Source of the DNA: Chrysomallon squamiferum
Taxonomy: Eukaryota > Mollusca > Gastropoda > Neomphalida > Peltospiridae
DNA: 64,000 nucleotides
Direction of reading: 5' to 3'
Assembly: GCA_012295275.1 (NCBI GenBank)
Contig: CM022670.1
Coordinates: forward strand, 12,136,083-12,200,082
In this document: one piece after another, positions 55,464 through 64,000 of the stretch
Position numbering within the stretch: position 1 is the stretch's first letter
Layout of the letters: each line of letters opens with the position of its first letter
Notes under the pieces: generated by a model
Databases searched by the model: none
The model's input: only the letters and a program-made list of their open reading frames with translations
What the model was told of the DNA's origin: nothing
Translations under genes and position numbers: made by a program

Positions 55464-58400
55464 GTTATTATTATTATTATTGTTATTTTTATTTTCTCGT
55501 TGCAGTTTGTTCTCAGATGGCGGGCGGAGTTTTGCTTTCTTCGGTTCAACTCGGGCACGTTCGTTCAGCATCGTGCAGTCGTTCAGTCAGACGTTTCAGA
55601 TGCCCTACATATCGTTCAGTCTGTCCGGCACCACTGACCACCGCGAAAAGCCGTACATGCTGTTTATGAAGCCCGAGATGACGGACGCTATCGTCGACAT
55701 GATTAGTGCCTTTGACTGGAAACACTTGGATTACCTGTACGACTCCGATGATGGTAAGCGCAACGTATTGCTCTTTTTACGCATGCGCTATACTCCCGTT
55801 AGTTTTCTTTATAGAAAATCTGTTTTTTCTCAATTTTTGGTTTCACCCCAAATTAAAAATCCTTTTTTAAAAAAAGCACTTATAATGTAATGTAATCTAA
55901 ATGTAATTGACTATTTCTGTCGTTTATTAATAATCATATAATCACAAATAAACACATGCTTGCCTTCGGATACCTACAGATAGAAAGTACAATCGTATGT
56001 ACTTATAGAGACATATGCTTACATACACAGATACACATAAGTACATGCAGCGCTATAATTTTACAGTCATGCCAGTATAAATTCATATATAAACACAAAT
56101 TCATCCGATACACGTCAGTGCCATTCTCGAGTTTACAATTCCCAAACCATCAACTATCATTACACACGCACACTTAAACACCCATTGGTTCGTACAGACG
56201 TACAGCCAAACACGAACAAAACAGATAAATACCGCAGAAAAGAAAAGAAAAAGACAAACTGTCTTGGATCACGTTCACGCGTACTGTTCAAACAACTGAT
56301 AGGCTTTCCTGTTCTAATTTCTGCTGATTGATAGATGGCTGTTTGACCGGGCACCGACAGCACTATTCTATTTCTTTATGGGCTGACATTTGCCGGCTTC
56401 CGAGATCTACTTATCCTTTGATTGGCTTACATACTCAATCTACAGCGCACTCGTTAATACTTCAGATGTTCCCTTGGTATTTCTGGAAGGATCAAGTTGT
56501 AGAGTTTCAGTATTTAATTCCGATTAATTAATTACGCTGATGTGATCAGTTTTGTGTCGGTCTGTCTGTTAAAGTGAGGAGAGTGAGGAAAATACTCAAC
56601 TTGATTTGCCAGCAGCGCGATGTTTAAAAAGACACCATTTTTGTCTCATTTTGCTTATCATTGGTAGGTGTGCCCTCATATTAAATCGGCGGGCGCTAGG
56701 GCACACAGAATAATGAGATTGTACGCACACAATATCTTATGATGCTTGAAGGAAGTCCATAAAAAAGATGCCTTGTTATTCTTTGGAAGGAGAAATGTAG
56801 TTAATTTTCTCAGTTGCTTTAGACAACAATTGCTTAACCTGCAGTAAACAACTGATCGATACAACATTTAAGACCATAAAACAAAATTAAGCATATAAAC
56901 TAAGATGAGCGTATAAAATGCAGTTTAGCATATAAAACAACGGTTACGGACGTAAAACAACGTTATATCTCCCTATAGTTATATCAAATTGTGCATCAAG
57001 CTTTACTTCTCTCAGTTTCTGCGACAAAGTGCTTACATACTGCTTTACAGTATATAAAAAAAAAAAAAAAAAAAAAAATGTTTGTCCAATCCTTTTTGAA
57101 TCACCTTCTTTTACAAACTGTCCTTCTGATACTGTCTTCATTGTTATAAATAATTCATCAACAATTAATTTAGAAAAAAAGAAGAGAACAACATTAGCGC
57201 GTTCTTTGAAGCATTTAAGAATGACTGACTAAAAGAACCTGGTTATAATGTTTTCTTCTTGCGAGTACAGACAACGACAAATTATCAACGTGATAAACCG
57301 GCTGATGGCGCGGGGGTCTACGAATTGCGAAGTCACGCGGTGTGTTATTTGCCGTATTACACTAAGTGGCCGACTAGAACTGTTCGTGACTGATCGGCTA
57401 CTTTCGGCACATCCCGTTATCTTCAAAAGGCGTGTGTTAAAAATCCGGTACAAGAATCTTTCACGTTTTTCTGGTCGCGGATTGTTCTGATTAGTTATCG
57501 AATGTTTTCTCTCTTGTTTAACTAACTGTGCACGGTTAATGTAAATAATCTCGTTCTCTATGGTTTATGTGCGCCGCTTGTCGAAAGGCAATTAATAATA
57601 TAATACTGCCTATCCTATTTTTTAAAATTTAATTTTCCTTTTCCCTTTTGTTGAACTGTTGTTGTTATTATTATTGTTGTTGTTGTCGTTGTCTTCATTA
57701 TCATTCTCATCATTATTATTATTACTGTTTCAGTTTTGAAGAAACATCATTTACATATATGGTGCGAAGCCAATACACATAACAAAAAAACAAAAAAACA
57801 ACCACTCACACATTCACACACACATTACACACACACACATACATACATACATACATACACACACACAAAATACATATATATATATATGTTCCTCTGCATG
57901 TATGTACGTATGTATGTAAGGATACAATTTAAGTTAGATGTATATAAACAAAGACAAGTGTTACTATCTTAGATACTTGGAAGAAAAAAAAAATTAATAA
58001 TAAAAATAAAATCCAACTTTGAAATACACAAAATGAATTTAGAACTTTTTTTTCACCACGACCATGTATGCTGTTTTAACGTAATAGAAAACACTAATAT
58101 ATTGATCAACATATTAAAAAAAAAAATCCTTTCACGAAAATTATGCAAAGATTTAAGGTGTTTTTAAAGACGCGTACAGAATGAAAATAGCCAATATTGG
58201 GACGTGTGAAGAATATTGATTTTTTGTTATGCGTAGCGTTTTGGGAAATCAGAAAACTTGCAAATGTTTATCATAAATGTTTTATGAGTTTCATTAAGTT
58301 CGACTGAGACGATCTGTCGTCGTAGAAATTATAAGTTACGAGTAAAACAAGAAGAAGAAACTCAAGAAGATTTTATAAGCTATAAAAAAGTATGTAGAAA

Positions 58401-58608
58401 TAAAGTAAAACAAGGTAAATGGGAGAGAAAAAAGAAACGAAAAATTTAACAATTAAGAATAATAAACAAAACGAAGACAATAAACAACAACAGCAATAAA
58501 AAAAAAAAAAAAGATAAAGGAAAGAAAACAAGTAGAGAACATTTTCCAAGAACTTAATTCATTAGAAAATAAATAAACTACTACTACTACCACCACCACC
58601 ACCACCAT

Positions 58609-58657
<49 letters not shown>

Positions 58658-58945
58658 GCTATCACTACTACTACTGCAGCAACTACTAATACTACTAAAT
58701 TTTAGGATGAAAAAAGGAAAATGATTGAAAAAAAAAAAAAAAAAAGAAGAAGAAAAAGAAACACAGTCTAATCTCTGCCTCAAAGATTTAAAAAAAAAAA
58801 AAAAAAAAAAAAAACAAAAAAACGTACTCAGAAACAACATCTGCCAAACCCTCCACAAAAACCCCCAAACAAATAACAACAAATAAAATTATAATATAAT
58901 AACAAAACACACAAACCCAAACCCACCCACCCACCCACACACACA

Positions 58946-58988
<43 letters not shown>

Positions 58989-61171
58989 CAAACACGCACA
59001 CAAACTCACGCGCGCACACACTGCACACAAATTGTGATATGTGTCTCGTTAGTTCGGTTTCATTATTGGTTCATAAATCAATTTTATTTGTAGAATACAG
59101 CACATAGAAAGTATCATTAAATTTTTTTTTAATAATAATACAAAAATATTTACATAATAGTATGAATTAGTGATCATCTTGAATCGTGCTAAGTGATGAC
59201 ATATGAAACGTACATAGATTTTCAGCTGGATGATGCTAATTTACACTGACAAGTTTTGTTTTCTCATAATTAAATTATAACTCTAGATACTTCTGCTGAG
59301 ATAATTAGCTGTTTTGTGTGATCAGTGTCTTACAATATGAATAATAAAAATATTTTACAAAAAAAGAATTTCGAATAATTCGACACAAACAAACAAAGCA
59401 CAAAGTACATCCCTCTAGTTAAAATGATTAATAATTAAAAAAAATAAGTAAAAGAAAAAACAAAAACAAACCCAGAAAGTAAAAGATCACAAAGTTAAAA
59501 TAAAAAAAATATATATTAGAGCATATATTTTAATAATTATAAATGCTACATGACACTTTTCTCTATTTTATTTTGTTTTATTACTTTTTAGCTAATTGTT
59601 TATTTAATCATTCATTCATTTTAAACATTTTGCTATTCTCCCGTTCCAAAAATCACGCAGATGTTTGTTCCATACATTACGTAGCACTGACGTAATCGCT
59701 TTAAGGAGACCATGGTTACTTTAACGATTATTTTCCTTACACACAAAACACCAGTCAAACGATTCGTTCAAACGGCAGGAAACCGTACATAATTTCATTA
59801 GATTTGTTTAATGTAAAAGTTACTCTATTTTTAGAATCATTTTTTTTTTCCTTTAAAAAAAAAGAAAAAAATATTTAAAAAGAAGAAAATTTAAAAAATT
59901 TCTTTTTATCAGTCTACCTCGTTTCTGAATGTAGCTGTCCTTTGTAACGTTGGTCACATCTGCTAGAAGTTTTTTCTTCATTATCTTCTCTAACCTGTTG
60001 AAATTGAAATTAAAGTGCTGTTTTGCTGAAGAACATAGTTGACTAGGTCGATGCACCTTTGCTTAAAAATAATGTCAATTAGTGACAGACGCCATCTGGG
60101 TTTCGCTCAGTCAAAGAAAAACTGCGACTGACGTTGCCTTTCAAATTCTGTTTTACTACGTGACATCGGATTATCATTCATCACCTTTTCGCACTTTTCA
60201 AGATGGCTGTCGATTTGGTTTTTCTGTTTGCTTCGTTCGTTCGTCTTCTTTTGGGCATCATTTTGTTAAAATGTGTTAAGCTGTCGATTTAAATAGTTCA
60301 AATACATTTTACATGCGTCGTTTTAGTTTTCTTATTGATCATTGTTGTGGTGATAGATATAATCTTTTTTTAATATCTAATTATTATTACTTTTTTCTTG
60401 TTTTTTAAATGAACAGGTCTTTAAATTAACCAATAGCCTATATATGTGTGTGTGTACGTGCGTGTGGGTGTATGTGTGTGAGTGTCTGTGCGAGTGTGTG
60501 TGCTTGTGTGTGTGTGTGTGTATGTGTGTTCTTGTGTGTAATGTTATTGTGCATCAGCAAATGATTAGTTTGGTCAGTATACCTGTGTGATTTACTAATG
60601 ACATCAACAAATTTGATAAAACAAAAATTAGTTTTAACATTACAGAGTACAAAGAAAATAAAACTTAGTTAAACTGATCATTCTAAAATTACCCCACCCC
60701 ACAATCAAAAACGAACAATCAAAGCCTCAACAAACAAAAAAACAAAAAAAAAATTAAAATTAAAATTAAAAAAAAATAAAAGAAAAAGAGAAAAACAAGA
60801 AAATAAACAGATTAAACATTAATAAAAAATATTCTTTACGTAAAAAAACAACAAACGAATCAAAAGGTCAACTCGTACAAAAAAACCCAAACACATAAAA
60901 CTATAAAGAAAGAAAACAACACAAACAAAGGAACAAAGGAACAAACACTGTATGTTACAAATTATTATTTGCAGGTTTACGACGACTTCAGTACATCTAC
61001 AACACCTTGAAAGACAATCATCTAACAGTGGACATGGGATTTCGACGAATCGACGACATCAACGACGCACACGACGATCTACGACGGTTGGACAGAAACC
61101 ACCCGAACCCTTGGAAAAACGTCATCATAGACTTGTCTTCACAAGACGCCTACAAACAGATACTGAAACAG
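44958..61171 (+). CDS. AMPA-type ionotropic glutamate receptor, N-terminal part (3' end outside window, frameshift in exon 3)
   Basis: Encodes a signal peptide and part of the amino-terminal (LIVBP-like) domain of a ligand-gated cation channel for fast excitatory transmission. Exons are 44958-45099, 48393-48545, 55506-55753 and 60975-61171, all joined phase 1 up to exon 4. Diagnostic stretches are a hydrophobic leader after the second ATG (45015, MDFVVRWILLSLMFLLP), IPIGAIFDGEADVL, VASKICSQMAGGV, then FAFFGSTRARSF, FMKPEMTDAIVDMISAFDW, YLYDSDDGLRRLQ and NVIIDLSSQDAYKQILKQ. The YLYDSD.GL..LQ motif fits AMPA subunits better than the kainate YVYDDSTGL pattern. The ligand-binding domain, pore and C-tail lie beyond 64000. 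Exon 3 is 248 nt where the flanking phases need a multiple of three, so one base is missing at the T run 55530-55533. Confidence 0.9.
46470..46581 (+). repeat. compound (CA)n(CT)n microsatellite
   Basis: About 11 CA units followed directly by about 43 CT units. Confidence 0.97.
47591..47665. repeat. inverted repeat with perfect 20-bp arms
   Basis: ATTGTCGACATTAATCTACA at 47591-47610 is the exact reverse complement of 47646-47665. Inner AT-rich sequence extends the pairing, giving a potential 75-nt cruciform or hairpin. Confidence 0.92.
47690..48260 (+). repeat. degenerate tandem repeat (AGAAAATACTGACATAT-type)
   Basis: Variants of GATACAGAAAATACTGACAT and ATTTATAGACTG recur about every 40-60 bp, best preserved at 48045-48250. 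Confidence 0.7.
48393..48545 (+). CDS. glutamate receptor exon 2
   Basis: Encodes AIFDGEADVLAKTGYQYAIS, then LTTVYDEVDINDNFMVASK. Acceptor GATTCTACAG, donor A/GTGAGT, phase 1 both sides. Confidence 0.92.
49724..49781 (+). repeat. (CA)n microsatellite
   Basis: An uninterrupted CA run, with a second short CA run at 49790-49808. Confidence 0.96.
50288..50381 (+). repeat. (AAT)n(AGT)n trinucleotide tract
   Basis: AAT units, then AGT units, then ACT units. Confidence 0.93.
51200..51293 (+). repeat. (AAT)n(ATG)n(ATT)n trinucleotide tract
   Basis: AAT units, ATG units, then ATT units, self-complementary at the two ends. Confidence 0.92.
52010..52112 (+). repeat. (AAAAT)n(AATAG)n(AAAT)n tract
   Basis: Three adjacent short-unit arrays: AAAAT units, about ten AATAG units, then AAAT units. 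Confidence 0.95.
55155..55495 (+). repeat. 340-bp (ATT)/(GTT) trinucleotide tract ending at the exon 3 acceptor
   Basis: Mixed ATT, GTT, ACT and ATC triplets with higher-order blocks repeated. It ends about 10 nt before the acceptor AG at 55505 and gives spurious poly-Leu and poly-Asn reading frames. Confidence 0.95.
55506..55753 (+). CDS. glutamate receptor exon 3 (one base short)
   Basis: Acceptor TCTCGTTGCAG. It begins ICSQMAGGV, the Cys block of the amino-terminal domain, then must shift by one base to read FAFFGSTRARSFSIVQSFSQ and onward to YLYDSDD. Donor G/GTAAGC. Confidence 0.9.
58575..58673 (+). repeat. (ACT)/(ACC) trinucleotide tract
   Basis: ACT, ACC and ACT triplets in blocks. 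Confidence 0.93.
58917..58987 (+). repeat. (CCCA)n(CA)n microsatellite
   Basis: CCCA units grade into a CA run. Confidence 0.94.
60975..61171 (+). CDS. glutamate receptor exon 4
   Basis: Encodes LRRLQYIYNTLKDNHLTVDM, then FRRIDDIND and NVIIDLSSQDAYKQILKQ. Acceptor TATTTGCAG, donor CAG/GTGACG, phase 0 out. Confidence 0.93.
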
Positions 61172-61204
61172 GTGACGATTTCGTTCATTCATGTTTGAAA
61201 CGTC

Positions 61205-62115
61205 TGTCCTAGTGGACAGAGTATAGAATAATATAATTTAAACTGCATCTGAGAAAGTTTCGTATTAACAAAACAATCTCTACACAGAGTATAGAATTCA
61301 GATACCGGACCAATTATCCGGACTCCTTGGGGCCTGAGGCATTCAGGATTTCTGGATTTTCCGGTTTTCTGGTACCAAGGCATCTACATAGGTAACTAAT
61401 TTAACATAAACATTTTAAAATTAAGAACATAAATAAAATTGACGATACACAACCGTGGCGACCCGACACATAAACAATGCGGCGAGTGAATGAACGCCAC
61501 GCGGCTTGAAAGAGTAGTTCCGGTCTGGTGAGGACAACACCCGCGCGCGCAAAGTATGAAAATAGCGTAGGGAAAAAACTTCAGGTTTTCTGGATTTTCG
61601 GATTTCAGGTCGATGGATAATTGGTCCGATACCTGTAATATAATTTAAACTTTATCTGAGAAAGTTTTAACAGAACAGTCTCTGTACAAAGCATAGAATA
61701 GTATATCGTAAACGTTATCTGAGAATGTCTCGTATTAAGAGAACAATTTCTGTACAGAGTATAGAATAATATAATTTACTCTTTATCTGAGAAAGTTTCG
61801 TATAAACAGAACAGTTTCTGTATACAGTATAGAATAATTTAACGTAAACTAAACTTTATCTGAGAAAGTTTCGTATTAAGAGAGCAATCTCTGTACGAAA
61901 AGAGTATAGAATAATTTAACTAAACTTTATCTGAGACAGTTTCGTATTAACAGAACAATCTGCACAGAGTATAGAATAATATAACGTAAACTTTGTCTGA
62001 GAAAGTTTCGTATACAGTATAGAATAATTTAACGTAAACTAAACTTTATCTGAGAAAGTTTCGTATTAAGAGAGCAATCTCTGTACAGAGTAGAGAATAA
62101 TAAACTAAACTATAT
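61205..62115 (+). repeat. about 75-85-bp tandem repeat array
   Basis: ATCTGAGAAAGTTTCGTATT, then CAATCTCTGTACAGAGTATAG and AATAATATAA recur at least eight times with small deletions. The array is split by the element at 61299-61635. Confidence 0.92.
61299..61635. mobile_element. 337-bp non-autonomous DNA transposon (pogo/Tigger-like MITE)
   Basis: The left end CAGATACCGGACCAATTATCC is the inverted copy, with two mismatches, of the right end (reverse complement CAGGTATCGGACCAATTATCC). It interrupts a tandem repeat unit, so the insertion site is clear. The duplicated target is TA on the right and TT on the left, probably TA with one mutation. Internal direct repeats of TTTCTGGATTTTC occur near each end. 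It has no open reading frame. CAG ends with a TA target suggest the Tc1/mariner-pogo superfamily; the exact family is inference. Confidence 0.8.
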
Positions 62116-64000
62116 TCAGTACAAATTTATATGCTTTAATTTAAATTATCTTGAGAATGTTTTATATGCAAACATAACATTCAATGATTTGCTGTTGTTA
62201 CTGAATGTACAATGAGTTTTACATTTACTTTCTTCCAAAGACTTATCAGGATGATTTAAGTATGTTATTAGGTTTGTCAGAAAAAAGACTGCTAGTACGG
62301 TTATGGTAGTCGGTTAAACGTACACCCACTCTCATCGTCTTTCTTATCTGTATTAACGTTTACTTTCTACGTCTTCTTCTTTGTTAACTATTCTTTCATA
62401 TTTTCTCTTACAAATTCAATCAGTTCTTTTCACGTTTCCTTAAAATACATTTGCAAAGTTTGTATCTGGGTTCATTTTCTTCTGATTATACTTATGTTTG
62501 GAGACGTATGTTTAAAATTGGACCTATATTCAATGTTAATTTAATTTCTTAGAAAACTACGTAATGCATCTTTTTTTCACATGAATGGAATTTTGTCAGT
62601 AAGTTTGTATAGCACACAATGCGTTATAATTTCACAAGAAGACAAGACGTTCTGAATATTTTTCATCAAGATATATTTATAAAGGATAATTTAAAAATTG
62701 ATTTTTGAAACCCAAAGTTGCTGTGGAAAGGTGGAATGGTGCCGTGGTTTAGAATCTCTAGAAATGTTTCTTGTAGCTATTGAAAATATAGTAAGACCCA
62801 GACCAGAAATAAAAGATACTGAAGAAATCGTAGAAATTCTGTATACTTATCATAGCCAGTGATAATAATAATACATAAAAAATAAAATAAAATAAAATAA
62901 AAAGTAAAAAGTGGATAAGAACGTCTATAACGAAAAAAAAGTGAAAAAGAAATCAAGAAAATTATTTAAAATTATTTAAAAGTTACTAAAATAACAAACA
63001 TCTAAAACAAAAACAAGATAAGAGAAACAAAAGGACAGCATTTAAAAAGACGATGTAAATGAACTTAATAAATATATAAATTTTAATGAAATGAAGACAA
63101 AGGCGAAACAAACACACATTTATTTTTTATTTTTTTAAGTTATAGTCTTAGACGTGAAACAACAGCTTTTCGTTCATTATATATATATATATATTTAGAA
63201 AACAAATAACCCTGATATTTTGTCCTTTCCAAGCTTCATGTAATTTGATTGATTAATTCTCAAGTTTTTTCTGGCTTGACATTTAAAAAATAAACAATTA
63301 ACGTTTTCCTTTGACATTAAAAAAGATTTGTGGGCAGGACGCAGTAATTTAATTTACACAGTTTACGAGTTTACTGGGCTCTTCTAACACGTTTGTAGTG
63401 TGCATGTGGAAAATGTAAACCGCTGATCACATCAAATTAACATAATCAAACTGACCATTTTTTAAAAATCTTTTTAAAATTCTTGTACTTCTGCTGAAAT
63501 CAGTTCGTAACAGGTCAATAAAATAATAAAATATGTATTCAAAATTTTATAGACTGTTCAAGAAAGCCATATTTCATAATTTCACACGATTCGCCTCGAG
63601 TTTTTCATAAAAAATCATTAGAAAAGAAATGTTTATATACATATATATTAAAAAAAGAAAACAATTGTGAGACTTAGTTAATATTTACACTTCTGAAGCC
63701 TTCACAGAGTTTTAATTTGAGATCATCTGTAGTATATGTCATCCTCAAAGTGATTAGGTTTGAAAACCTGTCTATGTAGTAATTATAATGAAGACAAATT
63801 AATTTTCCCAGCTGGCGCCTACGACAAACTCTATCGAAACTCAAGTACATTATTTTATGTTTATGCATTTAAAAGATTACTATTAGTTTGTGCTGACAAG
63901 GACGTTGATTCCTGCTTTGATTTCATCATCTAGAAAGAAAACTCATTTGATGACATTTAATACCAACCGATATTAAATCAAACACAGATGTCTATATCGC

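Larger units (their letters stand above)
48546..55505 (+). other. glutamate receptor intron 2, 7.0 kb
   Basis: Contains (CA)n at 49724-49781, trinucleotide tracts at 50288-50395 and 51200-51293, poly-A runs, a pentanucleotide/tetranucleotide tract at 52010-52112, CpG-rich islands at about 49310-49620, 52190-52560 and 53190-53660, and a 340-bp trinucleotide tract just before exon 3. No other exon recognised. Confidence 0.65.
55754..60974 (+). other. glutamate receptor intron 3, 5.2 kb
   Basis: Contains (CA)n and (CATA)n at 57805-57867, (ACC)/(ACT)n at 58575-58670, poly-A runs, (CA)n at 58933-58987 and a GT-rich stretch at 60440-60540. CpG-richer blocks lie at about 56310-56470, 57240-57580 and 60080-60260. 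No exon recognised. Confidence 0.65.
61172..64000 (+). other. glutamate receptor intron 4 (continues past window)
   Basis: Contains a tandem array at 61205-62115 with an inserted transposon at 61299-61635. The remainder to 64000 is AT-rich with no exon recognised. The next receptor exon must lie right of the window. Confidence 0.65.

Noticed and set aside
55110-55571. Long poly-Asn, poly-Ile and poly-Leu open frames
   Set aside because: They are translations of the ATT/GTT trinucleotide tract. Only the sequence after 55505 is coding, as receptor exon 3.

Overview
The window is AT-rich animal nuclear DNA with spliced genes, dense microsatellites and homopolymer runs. The proteins are closest, from memory of the families, to invertebrate (probably lophotrochozoan, mollusc-like) homologues; the species cannot be fixed from sequence alone. 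There is no sign of bacterial genes, CRISPR arrays, tRNA or rRNA.

Layout. (1) 1-19596 (+): 3' part of a DOCK6/7/8-family (DOCK7-like) guanine-nucleotide exchange factor gene, at least 27 exons including a 21-nt candidate microexon; the 5' part with DHR-1 lies left of the window. Its 3' UTR may run to about 22580. (2) 23863-29883 (-): a complete 11-exon protoporphyrinogen oxidase (PPOX) gene, 475 codons plus stop, convergent with DOCK7. (3) 31321-36775 (+): a DDIAS-like gene (RPA1-type zinc-ribbon/OB domain followed by a long Ser-rich tail), head-to-head with PPOX, with one frame break near its 3' end. (4) 36776-44957: about 8 kb with no recognisable gene but several base-composition islands that could be regulatory. 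(5) 44958-beyond 64000 (+): the first four coding exons of an AMPA-type ionotropic glutamate receptor (signal peptide and part of the amino-terminal domain), with a probable one-base deletion in coding exon 3. The ligand-binding and channel domains lie right of the window.

The four genes are functionally unrelated (Rho/Rac GEF, haem synthesis, DNA-damage response, neurotransmission). I found no new multi-gene system. The most interesting structure is a recurring theme: local tandem duplications that abut or include splice sites. The clearest is nine 52-bp units upstream of DDIAS exon 2, each carrying a complete 3' splice-site cassette. Others are a degenerate array beside a PPOX acceptor and an 81-bp-offset duplication across a DOCK7 donor. 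A second large-scale signal is a change in CpG content near 37-38 kb: the left genes lie in CpG-poor DNA and the receptor gene in CpG-rich DNA, as expected for mosaic gene-body methylation. A non-autonomous TA-target DNA transposon with CAG/CTG ends sits inside another tandem array at 61.3-61.6 kb.
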